Source of the DNA: Nanobdellota archaeon
Lineage (GTDB): Archaea > Nanobdellota > Nanobdellia > Pacearchaeales > GW2011-AR1
Assembly (NCBI GenBank): GCA_018830845.1
Contig: JAHJRS010000080.1
Location: 1-8,423, forward strand
Direction of reading: 5' to 3'
DNA: 8,423 nucleotides
Made by a program: the position numbers and the translations under genes
Shown: positions 1 to 4,639 of the stretch, piece after piece
Numbering within the stretch: position 1 is the stretch's first letter
Layout of the letters: each line of letters begins with the position of its first letter
The notes under the pieces: model-generated
What the model was told of the DNA's origin: nothing
What the model saw: the letters and a program-made list of their open reading frames with translations, nothing else
Databases searched by the model: none

Positions 1-215
1 AGCAAAATTTCTTTTGGGGGTTCAAGGGAAAAATCCTTGTCTAAAAGTTTGTTTAAGTGTTTCTGATAGAGCGCGGTTAAAAATTGCAAAATTTCATTTT
101 TTTCATCAAAATTTTCAGAATTCATATATTTAAAATAAAGCTCATCAATTTTCCTTCCAAGAATGGGCTTTAGTTTTCTTGCAATTTCCTCAACAGAGAT
201 TTGATGCTGATTCAT
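1..215 (-). CDS. N-terminal part of an unidentified protein, cut by the window edge
   Basis: An open frame starts with ATG at 215 and runs leftward out of the window, giving 71 visible residues (starts MNQHQISVEEIARKL). The visible part is charged and predicted helical, with no signal peptide or membrane segment. The start lies one base after the stop of the preceding gene (217-219), so it is the fourth gene of a tightly packed leftward operon. A GGAGG sequence lies about 14 bases upstream inside the preceding gene, rather far for a ribosome binding site. The closing PP-rich segment faintly recalls the region before the P-loop domain of HerA/DUF87-type archaeal ATPases, but the ATPase part, if any, lies outside the window. 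That resemblance is a weak impression, not an assignment. Confidence 0.75.
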   Translation of the reverse strand, partial: MNQHQISVEEIARKLKPILGRKIDELYFKYMNSENFDEKNEILQFLTALYQKHLNKLLDKDFSLEPPKEIL

Positions 216-216
216 T

Positions 217-477
217 TTAATTTAACAAAACCTCCAGCCTTTTGGGCAAAAAGATATCAAAACCAACTTCATCAAGCTTTCTTATTGCAAGTTCATAAAA
301 AATGCTGTTTTGACTCAATAAAATTGATTTTTCAGGAGAAGTTTCCATCTTTAAATCTTCCCTATAACTCTGGATAAAATAAATTAAATCATCAATTAAT
401 TCGTTTTTTGAATGATTATAAAGGTTCTCACAGATTTTTTCATAATCCAGACTGTAAAAATCATTTAAATTAATCAT
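217..477 (-). CDS. Small helical protein, paralogue of the upstream gene
   Basis: This is an 86-aa acidic, probably all-helical protein of unknown function, starting MINLNDFYSLDYEKICENL. Its C-terminal two thirds align with the product of the adjacent gene at 480-761. Shared landmarks are a xELxxxLxxxIQSY segment near residues 25-39, an EKSxxLxxxxxFYxLAxxxxxxxGxD segment around 49-74, and a closing PK(R/K)LExx. No catalytic motif or membrane segment is visible. It is separated by 2 bases from the gene before it and by 1 base from the gene after it, so all must be co-transcribed and probably translationally coupled. The pairing with its paralogue suggests duplicated subunits of one complex, but nothing indicates the biochemical role. 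Confidence 0.8.
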   Translation of the reverse strand: MINLNDFYSLDYEKICENLYNHSKNELIDDLIYFIQSYREDLKMETSPEKSILLSQNSIFYELAIRKLDEVGFDIFLPKRLEVLLN

Positions 478-479
478 TT

Positions 480-761
480 TTAATTATTCCCCACTACGTC
501 CTCGAGTTTTTTTGGAAAAAGTGAAACATCAACCCCAATGTCCTCGACTCTTTCTCTTGCAAGATTATAAAAAACAGTATGCCATTTTAAAATAAGAGAC
601 TTTTTCTCATTAAAGAATTTTTTATTTGGTAAGGTCCGAATATAACTTTGAATGCAATCAACAAGTGATTCTCTCAATTCTTTTCCGGACGATTTCATTA
701 CCAAATTATATGTTTCTTTGATTTTTTCCTCAGTAACTTCATTAAGGGAATAATTTTTCAT
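480..761 (-). CDS. Small helical protein, paralogue of the downstream gene
   Basis: This is a 93-aa protein of unknown function with start ATG at 761. It is the closer-to-promoter copy of a tandem duplicate. Residues about 27-90 align with residues 24-84 of the next gene: KELRESLVDCIQSY corresponds to NELIDDLIYFIQSY, and FYNLARERVEDIGVDV to FYELAIRKLDEVGFDI. The divergence at other positions shows an old duplication rather than a recent copying event. It starts one base after the stop of the coiled-coil gene at 763-1227. No enzyme motif, zinc site or membrane helix is seen. A structural role as heterodimer partner of its paralogue is a guess from gene order. Confidence 0.8.
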   Translation of the reverse strand: MKNYSLNEVTEEKIKETYNLVMKSSGKELRESLVDCIQSYIRTLPNKKFFNEKKSLILKWHTVFYNLARERVEDIGVDVSLFPKKLEDVVGNN

Positions 762-762
762 C

Positions 763-1227
763 TTAATCTTCTTCCTCGGTTAAAATTTTATTAAACATTT
801 TTAACCTCTCTTCTTTTTCGGTGAGTTCTCTTTGGTATTCTCTCAATTCTTTTTTCAGAAGGGCAACATCTTTCCAACAACCTATTTTTTCATTCATCTG
901 AAGTTCAGAAATTTCTATTTTCTTGTGCCTTAGGTCATTTTTTTCCCTTGCGGGGTCGGTTGATGCAATTTGCATTTTTTCATTTTCAGAAAGGTATCCT
1001 TTTATTTCGGATTTTAGTGTTTCACCTTCTTCATGAATTTTTCTGCTGAGTTTTTCCCTGCTTTTAATCATCTCATGAATTTCCTCAATTGAATTTTTTA
1101 GTGCGTCAATTTTTGATTTTCCAATTTCCCCGAAAGACCCTTCTGATTTTAAAGGTATTTCAAGGTTTTTCCCTAACTCAAGCTCTGAAAAACCCCTTAT
1201 CAGGTTACTTTTTTGATTTATATCCAT
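763..1227 (-). CDS. Coiled-coil protein, first gene of the leftward operon
   Basis: This is a 154-aa, highly charged protein (MDINQKSNLIRGFSELELG...). From about residue 40 to the C-terminus it is nearly continuous heptad-like Glu/Lys/Leu sequence, predicted as long coiled coil, interrupted around residues 86-95 (ASTDPAREK) by a probable turn. That would allow an antiparallel helical hairpin. The N-terminal 35 residues are Gly/Ser-richer and may be flexible. It has no recognised domain. A TATA-like element about 26 bases upstream of the ATG suggests this is the first gene and is leaderless. The next two genes follow with gaps of 1 and 2 bases. A scaffold or adaptor role for the proteins encoded downstream is inferred from form only. 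Confidence 0.8.
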   Translation of the reverse strand: MDINQKSNLIRGFSELELGKNLEIPLKSEGSFGEIGKSKIDALKNSIEEIHEMIKSREKLSRKIHEEGETLKSEIKGYLSENEKMQIASTDPAREKNDLRHKKIEISELQMNEKIGCWKDVALLKKELREYQRELTEKEERLKMFNKILTEEED

Positions 1228-1249
1228 GCGTTTACTACTAAGAAGTTAC

Positions 1250-1257
1250 TTATAAAT
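1250..1257 (-). promoter_or_regulatory. TATA box of the leftward 1227-to-1 operon
   Basis: On the minus strand the sequence reads ATTTATAA, centred about 26 bases before the ATG at 1227. That is the spacing from an archaeal TATA box to its transcription start, so the mRNA probably begins at or next to the start codon and is leaderless. No Shine-Dalgarno sequence is visible. Confidence 0.6.
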
Positions 1258-1302
1258 CTTTCCATATTGTTGTAACTTCAAAAAAGTAAAAGGGAGAGGA
1301 TT

Positions 1303-1313
1303 TTTAAAAAAAT
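1303..1313 (-). terminator. Oligo-T terminator of tRNA-Leu
   Basis: Read on the minus strand, a run of seven T residues interrupted only by neighbouring A/T lies 9-19 bases downstream of the tRNA discriminator base. Archaeal RNA polymerase stops at such oligo-U tracts. It also separates the tRNA from the promoter of the next minus-strand operon. Confidence 0.5.
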
Positions 1314-1321
1314 TCAGGAAA

Positions 1322-1404
1322 TGTGGATGCTAGGATTCGAACCTAGGTAAGCATAAGCTAACGGATCTTGAGTCCGTCCCGTTTGACCACTCCGGCACAT
1401 CCAC
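1322..1404 (-). tRNA. tRNA-Leu, anticodon CAA
   Basis: The minus-strand sequence folds into a complete type II tRNA. The acceptor stem GTGGATG pairs with CATCCAC and is followed by discriminator A. The D-arm has CCG/CGG with the GGTC loop. The anticodon stem is ACGGA/TCCGT with loop CTCAAGA, giving anticodon CAA for the UUG leucine codon. There is a 14-base variable arm with an AGC/GCT stem, and a T-arm CTAGG/CCTAG with loop TTCGAAT. The long variable arm and A73 are diagnostic of leucine. CCA is not encoded. No intron is present. No TATA box sits at the normal distance from its 5' end; the nearest good one is at 1493-1500, upstream of the tRNA-like remnant. Confidence 0.95.
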
Positions 1405-1419
1405 GCCAGTTTTTATGTG

Positions 1420-1461
1420 ATGGATAAGCAAAAGGACCTTGGCGACCTCCGGCACATCCAT
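1420..1461 (-). pseudogene. Degenerate partial copy of the adjacent tRNA-Leu
   Basis: Read on the minus strand this 42-base piece begins ATGGATGTGCCGGAG, matching the acceptor and D-stem start of the intact tRNA-Leu over 14 consecutive bases (1447-1460 against 1390-1403). It then departs, lacks a recognisable anticodon arm and T-arm, keeps a TGCTTA stretch like the variable arm, and ends ATCCAT. Its two ends can still pair as a 6-bp acceptor-like stem (1456-1461 with 1420-1425). It is best read as an internally deleted tRNA copy. Its position directly upstream of the tRNA, downstream of the only good minus-strand TATA box, means it may be transcribed as part of the tRNA leader. Confidence 0.6.
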
Positions 1462-1492
1462 GTGCAATTACTAAAAAACTATGGGCAAACCG

Positions 1493-1500
1493 TATTTAAA
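1493..1500 (-). promoter_or_regulatory. TATA box for the tRNA-Leu transcription unit
   Basis: The minus strand reads TTTAAATA. The expected start is near 1470, about 9 bases before the tRNA-like remnant and 66 before the mature tRNA-Leu. It lies back to back with the rightward TATA box of the ribosomal protein operon, with about 14 bases between them. Assignment to the tRNA is by elimination. Confidence 0.45.
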
Positions 1501-1513
1501 TTTTGGGGAAAAG

Positions 1514-1522
1514 TTTATAAAA
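1514..1522 (+). promoter_or_regulatory. TATA box of the ribosomal protein operon
   Basis: TTTATAAAA preceded by purine-rich GGGGAAAAG (a BRE-like element) is the best TATA match in the region. It places transcription start near 1540 and leaves a leader of roughly 60 bases before the rpl18e ATG, longer than for most other genes in the window. Confidence 0.65.
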
Positions 1523-1543
1523 TGAAATCTTCTTGAAATTTTA

Positions 1544-1576
1544 CCTGCGAGTTGAAATCACTTGAGCGTTAGCGGG
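1544..1576 (+). promoter_or_regulatory. Possible stem-loop in the rpl18e leader
   Basis: In the predicted 5' leader, CGAGT (1548-1552) pairs with ACTTG (1560-1564) around a 7-base loop. The flanking CCTG (1544-1547) can pair with CGGG (1573-1576), enclosing a one-sided internal loop. Ribosomal protein operons are often autoregulated through such leader structures, but no known archaeal leader motif is recognised here. Confidence 0.3.
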
Positions 1577-1603
1577 AAATAATTATTCTCGTTATTTAAA
1601 AAA

Positions 1604-1969
1604 ATGATTAAATCAAAAACAAAAGTTGAGAGACAGTTAAAAAATAAAAATAATCCTGAGCTAGTTGAAACCATAGTTCTTGCTAAAAAAAATCCAAAAT
1701 GGGTCGAAGTGGCATCTCTTCTTACCGGCTCAAGAAAAAAAAGAAGGAATGTTAACCTTGATGAACTTGAAGGTATCCCCTCTCAAAATGTTGTTGTATG
1801 CGGAAAAGTTTTGAGTGACGGGGAAATTTCAAAAAAACTGAAGGTTGTCGCACTTTCATTTTCCCAAAAAGCAAAAGAAAAATTGTTAAAAGCGGGCTGT
1901 GAAGTAAGCACAATCATGGAAGAAATAAAAAAGAATAAAGATGCTCTGGGGGTTGTTGTTTTAAAATGA
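1604..1969 (+). CDS. rpl18e: Large-subunit ribosomal protein eL18 (L18e)
   Basis: This 121-aa protein matches the archaeal/eukaryotic eL18 family, a structural protein of the 50S subunit with no bacterial orthologue. Visible signature segments are NPELVETIVLAKKNPKWVE (residues about 17-36), LTGSRKKRRNVNLDEL (40-55), and the central VVVCGKVLSDGEISKKLKVVALSFSQKAKEKLLKAG block (63-98). The length is normal for archaea. It heads the conserved archaeal L18e-L13-S9 cluster. The ATG at 1604 is preceded by an A/T-rich leader without a clear Shine-Dalgarno sequence. The stop overlaps the start of rpl13 in an ATGA, so the two are translationally coupled. Confidence 0.95.
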   Translation: MIKSKTKVERQLKNKNNPELVETIVLAKKNPKWVEVASLLTGSRKKRRNVNLDELEGIPSQNVVVCGKVLSDGEISKKLKVVALSFSQKAKEKLLKAGCEVSTIMEEIKKNKDALGVVVLK

Positions 1970-2358
1970 AAGTAGTTCAGGGCAAAGGGGTTCCATTGGG
2001 AAGACTGGCAAGTTTTGCTGCAAAAGAAGCACTAAAAGGAGAAGAAATTTCAATCATAAACTGTAATGAAGTGATAATAACTGGAAATTACAAATCTACA
2101 AAAGAAAATTTTGACACAAAAAGAAGCAGGGTTGGAAGCGGCCAAAGAGGACCCAAGCATTCGGCGACGACTGAAAAGATTGTGAAGAGGGCCATTAGAG
2201 GAATGCTCCCAAACGCCCGTGAAGGAAGGGGCAGAATTGCTTTAAAGAAAATAAAATGTTACTCAAAAGTTCCAAAAGAACTAGAAAAAGAAAAGGTTAT
2301 TGAAATTCCTACCTCTAAAAAAATTAAATATTCTTTAGTAAAAGAATTTACAAAATAA
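1966..2358 (+). CDS. rpl13: Large-subunit ribosomal protein uL13
   Basis: This 130-aa protein is uL13, an rRNA-binding protein of the 50S subunit. Recognisable parts are the N-terminal GRLASFAAKEALKGEEISIINC (residues 12-33), the EVIITGNY turn, the RGPKHSATTEKIVKRAIRGM stretch (about 61-80) that replaces the usual GP(x)H...I..R.VRGMLP signature, and the following LPNAREGRGRIALKKIKCY. It is somewhat short against typical archaeal L13 proteins (about 140-155 aa), mainly through a trimmed C-terminus. Its ATG overlaps the rpl18e stop codon (ATGA), and rps9 begins one base after its stop. Confidence 0.95.
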   Translation: MKVVQGKGVPLGRLASFAAKEALKGEEISIINCNEVIITGNYKSTKENFDTKRSRVGSGQRGPKHSATTEKIVKRAIRGMLPNAREGRGRIALKKIKCYSKVPKELEKEKVIEIPTSKKIKYSLVKEFTK

Positions 2359-2359
2359 A

Positions 2360-2773
2360 ATGAAAGAAAAGGAAAACACAATTTATGCTTCAGGTAAAAG
2401 GAAGGCGTCTGTTGCAAGAGCTGAAATTTTCCCGGGAAAGGGAATAATCACCTTCAACGGAAAAAATTATGAAAACCTTCAAATGTTTGATAAGTTAAAA
2501 ATTGAAGAACCCCTAAAAATTGCTGAAAGTGTTCTTGGAAAAATTAATTTTGATGTCCATGCCACCGCAAAAGGGGGAGGGGAAAAAGGTCAGATTGAAG
2601 CTGCAAGACTTGCAATTGCAAAAGCAATTGTTGAATTTTCAAAATCTGATGAGCTTAAACAAGAGTACCTTAATTATGATAGGAATCTTCTTGTTGCTGA
2701 CGTGAGACGTAAAGAAGCGAGAAAACCCGGAGACTCAAAAGCAAGGGCTAAGAGACAGACAAGTTACAGATAA
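2360..2773 (+). CDS. rps9: Small-subunit ribosomal protein uS9
   Basis: This 137-aa protein is uS9, whose C-terminal tail reaches the P-site tRNA in the 30S subunit. Diagnostic features are the N-terminal YASGKRKASVARAEIFPG (residues 9-26), the central KGGGEKGQIEAARLAIAKAIVEF (71-93), and the basic end DSKARAKRQTSYR, in which the terminal Arg and the KRxxxY(R) tail are conserved. The length is typical for archaea. In many archaea this cluster continues with rpoN and rpoK; here it stops and meets a convergent recombination operon only 2 bases after the stop codon. Confidence 0.96.
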   Translation: MKEKENTIYASGKRKASVARAEIFPGKGIITFNGKNYENLQMFDKLKIEEPLKIAESVLGKINFDVHATAKGGGEKGQIEAARLAIAKAIVEFSKSDELKQEYLNYDRNLLVADVRRKEARKPGDSKARAKRQTSYR

Positions 2774-2774
2774 A

Positions 2775-2787
2775 TTTATTTTTTTAT
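2775..2787 (+). terminator. T-rich terminator of the ribosomal protein operon
   Basis: Immediately after the rps9 stop the plus strand reads TTTATTTTTTTATT, the kind of oligo-T tract at which archaeal RNA polymerase terminates. It overlaps the lysine-rich 3' end of the convergent gene, so the 3' ends of the two operons share the same bases. Confidence 0.45.
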
Positions 2788-3198
2788 TCCCAGTCTTTCC
2801 AATTTATCCTGAACATGATTAAAAAGGGTTGAAGAAACTATTGGTTCATGATTTCCATTATGAATCTCCCCATCAAACTTTACCTTTCCAAGATAAGTAA
2901 AATTTCTTAAAATTTTTTTGAGTCCATTTAATGAAAAGCCGTATTTTTTTGAAAGGCTATTCAGACTAGCCTCATTATTCTGAAAATCGAGGAAAATGTT
3001 CTCAACAACCTGATAATTTGGCGCTTTTACAATTTTATTTTCAAAAACCTGGTAACCGAATGGCACCCTTGAAACAATTTTCCCCTCTTTCACTTTATTT
3101 AACATTCCTTTTTTCAGGTTTTCTTTTTCCTTTCTTAAAAGTTCATTTTCCCTTCTAAGCTTTTCATTCTCTTTTTTTAATATTTCAACTTCACTCAT
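2776..3198 (-). CDS. Leucine-zipper protein with serine-recombinase 'Recombinase' domain, no catalytic domain
   Basis: This is a 140-aa protein in two parts. Residues 3-30 form a textbook leucine zipper: Leu at 7, 14, 21 and 28 in the d positions, with Val4, Asn11, Asn18 and Lys25 in the a positions, an arrangement typical of parallel dimers. Residues about 31-137 match the Recombinase domain of large serine recombinases, the DNA-binding module that follows the catalytic domain: SRVPFGYQ (43-50), ENKIVKAP (53-60), VVENIFLDF (64-72), KKILRNFTYLGKVKFDGEI (94-112), HEPIVSSTLFNHVQDKL (117-133). The N-terminal resolvase domain with the nucleophilic serine is absent and there is no zinc ribbon. The ATG overlaps the xerA stop by 8 bases, so it is translationally coupled. 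It is likely a DNA-binding partner of XerA rather than a recombinase itself. It could instead be a domesticated remnant, but the clean zipper and coupling argue for function. Confidence 0.85.
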   Translation of the reverse strand: MSEVEILKKENEKLRRENELLRKEKENLKKGMLNKVKEGKIVSRVPFGYQVFENKIVKAPNYQVVENIFLDFQNNEASLNSLSKKYGFSLNGLKKILRNFTYLGKVKFDGEIHNGNHEPIVSSTLFNHVQDKLERLGIKK

Positions 3199-4030
3199 TT
3201 TCTAAAGTATCAATAGGACTTTTTATTTTTTTGATTGATTCCGGAGAGATATGAGTATAAAGTTCAGTTGTAGAAATTGAACTGTGACCAAGGAGCTGCT
3301 GAATAAACCGTATGTCCGTTCCATTCTCCAAAAGATGTGTTGCAAAAGAATGTCTTAAAGTGTGGCAGTGCACGTCTTTTTTTATCTGAGCTTTTTTTGA
3401 GGCAAGCTTTACGATTTTTTGCAAATTTCTTGATGACATTTTTTTGCCGTCTTTTCCTGAAAAAAGATAAACTTCTCCGAGGGGTTTTTGCCGGTCATAA
3501 TGCTTTTTTAGTTTTGAGTAAAGAAACTTGGGAATGTTAAAGACCCTGTCCTTTTTCCCCTTGGCCTGCCTTATGTGGCCAAGGTTATCCTCAAAATCAA
3601 GGTCATTAAGTTTAAGAGAAGTTACCTCTGAAACACGCATCCCTGCGGCATACATTAAAGAAACCATCAGACGCGATTTTTTGGTGTTGAGGGCTTTGAA
3701 AAGAGAACTCACTTCTTTTTTTGTCAAAACCGTTGGGATTTTTTTCTCCCTCTTTGGCCTCCTTATATTTGCCGTCAAGTCCTTTCCTAAAATTGAGGAA
3801 AATGAAAATTTCAAGGCGGCGAGAAACATTATAATTGAAATTGCAGATTTTTGGGATAAATTTTCGGCAATGTATGATTTTAGGTCCTCTTCCTGGGCTT
3901 CTTCCGGATTCTTTTTTGAGTAATCAAAAAATAATTTATTAAAGTGGAGATAATTTTTAAGAGTATATTCTGAATTTTTAGCAATCTTGAGTTCAATTTC
4001 AAGCTTTTTTAGAAATTCCTCTTTTTCCAT
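3191..4030 (-). CDS. xerA: XerA-type tyrosine recombinase
   Basis: This is a full-length tyrosine recombinase of 279 aa, the size of archaeal XerA and bacterial XerC/D. The N-terminal SAM-like core-binding domain covers residues about 4-85 and the catalytic domain about 95-270. Counting from the ATG, the catalytic residues are Arg132 (AGMRVSE), Lys157 (AKGKKDR), His223 and Arg226 (HTLRHSF), His249 (LLGHSS) and the nucleophile Tyr258 (TELYTH), so it should be active. Archaeal XerA acts alone at a dif site to resolve chromosome dimers, in contrast to the bacterial XerC/XerD pair. I start at the ATG at 4030; a TTG directly before it (4033) is the alternative. The end overlaps the zipper-RD gene. 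A dif-arm-like sequence lies just upstream (4040-4050), and a full dif-like site at 5947-5974. Confidence 0.93.
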   Translation of the reverse strand: MEKEEFLKKLEIELKIAKNSEYTLKNYLHFNKLFFDYSKKNPEEAQEEDLKSYIAENLSQKSAISIIMFLAALKFSFSSILGKDLTANIRRPKREKKIPTVLTKKEVSSLFKALNTKKSRLMVSLMYAAGMRVSEVTSLKLNDLDFEDNLGHIRQAKGKKDRVFNIPKFLYSKLKKHYDRQKPLGEVYLFSGKDGKKMSSRNLQKIVKLASKKAQIKKDVHCHTLRHSFATHLLENGTDIRFIQQLLGHSSISTTELYTHISPESIKKIKSPIDTLENE

Positions 4031-4039
4031 CAAAAAAGA

Positions 4040-4050
4040 TTATGCGAACT
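4040..4050 (-). promoter_or_regulatory. Dif-arm-like half-site at the xerA transcription start
   Basis: The minus strand reads AGTTCGCATAA, identical at 9 of 11 positions to the left arm GGTTCGTATAA of the dif-like site at 5947-5957. It lies between the xerA TATA box (4053-4064) and its start codon, roughly over the predicted transcription start, where a bound XerA would block its own promoter. Continuing by 6 + 11 bases gives a poor second arm (about 6 of 11), so it is a half-site at best. Confidence 0.4.
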
Positions 4051-4052
4051 TT

Positions 4053-4064
4053 CCTTAAATAACC
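4053..4064 (-). promoter_or_regulatory. Candidate TATA box of xerA
   Basis: The minus strand reads GGTTATTTAAGG, with TTATTTAA centred about 25-28 bases upstream of the TTG/ATG start pair. This spacing predicts a leaderless or nearly leaderless xerA transcript. A second A/T-rich TATA-like stretch at 4079-4090 is better placed for the divergent RRM gene. Confidence 0.45.
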
Positions 4065-4080
4065 TTTCTTATTAAATAAA

Positions 4081-4090
4081 TTTATATAAT
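4081..4090 (+). promoter_or_regulatory. TATA box of the RRM gene
   Basis: TTTATATAAT is a strong archaeal TATA match. It predicts a transcript start near 4110 and a leader of about 38 bases that includes the Shine-Dalgarno sequence at 4138-4143. Confidence 0.55.
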
Positions 4091-4137
4091 ATAAAATATT
4101 TGGTAATGAATTGGGGGTTCTCGATACTAAAAAATGC

Positions 4138-4143
4138 GGGAGG
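4138..4143 (+). promoter_or_regulatory. Strong Shine-Dalgarno sequence deciding the RRM start
   Basis: GGGAGG followed by CCGA and then ATG. It is one of the few well-placed ribosome binding sites in the window, where most genes look leaderless, and it fixes the RRM start at 4148. Confidence 0.7.
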
Positions 4144-4147
4144 CCGA

Positions 4148-4414
4148 ATGAGCAAAAAGGTTTATGTTGGAAACTTGCCATTTAGATGCAAAGGAAAAGA
4201 GTTAAGAGAAATTTTTTTCAAGTTTGGAGAAGTTGAATTTGCAACAGTTATTTTGGACAAATTTAAACGAAACAGATCAAAGGGTTTTGGGTTTGTGACT
4301 TTTGTAAATGATTCTGATGCGGACAAGGCTGTGGCGGAGATGAACGGAAAAGAGATTGATGGAAGGGCATTAACAGTTAATGAAGCACGACCAAGAGAAG
4401 AAAATTCTGAATAA
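4148..4414 (+). CDS. Single-RRM RNA-binding protein
   Basis: This is an 88-aa protein consisting of one RNA recognition motif and a short acidic tail. RNP2 is VYVGNL (residues 5-10) and RNP1 is KGFGFVTF (45-52). The RNA-stacking aromatics Tyr6, Phe47 and Phe49 are all present, so single-stranded RNA binding is expected. The end NEARPREE (about 79-86) is characteristic of the small RRM proteins of cyanobacteria and other bacteria. The start at 4148 is chosen because the RRM begins there and a GGGAGG Shine-Dalgarno sequence sits 4 bases before the ATG; an upstream in-frame TTG would add 16 unrelated residues. RRM proteins are rare in archaea. The bacterial-style tail and strong ribosome binding site suggest acquisition from bacteria. 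Possible roles are RNA chaperone or cold response. Confidence 0.92.
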   Translation: MSKKVYVGNLPFRCKGKELREIFFKFGEVEFATVILDKFKRNRSKGFGFVTFVNDSDADKAVAEMNGKEIDGRALTVNEARPREENSE

Positions 4415-4420
4415 ATTTTC

Positions 4421-4561
4421 TTATTTTTTATTTTTAATTAATATTTTTTGATTTACTATCATTAGTATTACTGCTCCTATCAAAAAGAGCCAGTCAACTG
4501 TGAATGAGAGTATTATTAAAATTAGGGCAACTATTGAATTAAAGACCACGAGCTTGTTCAT
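4421..4561 (-). CDS. 46-aa membrane protein with two hydrophobic segments
   Basis: This minus-strand frame encodes a 46-aa peptide starting MNKLVVFNSIVALILIILSF. Residues 4-20 and 23-37 (DWLFLIGAVILMIV) form two hydrophobic helices joined by a short TVDW turn, and the end is basic (QKILIKNKK). Such compact two-helix proteins are frequent in small archaeal genomes, and their function is unknown. A TATA-like TATATAAA lies about 27 bases upstream. A GGAGG also precedes the ATG by about 11 bases, within a small hairpin. The codons are ordinary for the region and the frame is free of homopolymer artefacts. It is placed tail-to-tail with the RRM gene and head-to-head with the one-TM protein gene at 4640. 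Confidence 0.6.
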   Translation of the reverse strand: MNKLVVFNSIVALILIILSFTVDWLFLIGAVILMIVNQKILIKNKK

Positions 4562-4570
4562 ATTTTTTTT

Positions 4571-4583
4571 AGCCTCCTAGGCT
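4571..4583. promoter_or_regulatory. 13-bp dyad between divergent small membrane protein genes
   Basis: AGCCT and AGGCT flank a 3-base centre, giving a perfect inverted repeat. It lies between the TATA element and the ATG of the 46-aa gene. It could be an operator, or as RNA a short hairpin followed by TTTTTATA on the plus strand. Its role is undetermined. Confidence 0.3.
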
Positions 4584-4584
4584 T

Positions 4585-4592
4585 TTTATATA
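4585..4592 (-). promoter_or_regulatory. TATA box of the 46-aa membrane protein gene
   Basis: The minus strand reads TATATAAA about 27 bases before the ATG at 4561, predicting a transcript that starts within a few bases of the start codon. Confidence 0.4.
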
Positions 4593-4611
4593 TTCACAAA
4601 TTACTAAAAGG

Positions 4612-4619
4612 TTATAAAT
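4612..4619 (+). promoter_or_regulatory. TATA box of the 4640 gene (leaderless)
   Basis: TTATAAAT is centred 24-25 bases upstream of the ATG at 4640, the exact TATA-to-start distance. The transcript should therefore begin at the start codon. No Shine-Dalgarno sequence is present. Confidence 0.55.
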
Positions 4620-4639
4620 CCAAAAATATTCTTTTCAAA

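Noticed and set aside
2776..3198. Decayed large serine integrase pseudogene
   Set aside because: The frame is intact, starts with a regular leucine zipper instead of a broken resolvase end, and is coupled to xerA by an 8-base overlap, all unlike a random truncation. The possibility is kept in the finding as a refutation test.
3528..3923. 131-aa open frame on the plus strand opposite xerA, and a similar one at 3337-3540
   Set aside because: Both lie wholly inside the catalytic or core-binding coding region of xerA on the other strand and have no recognisable features.
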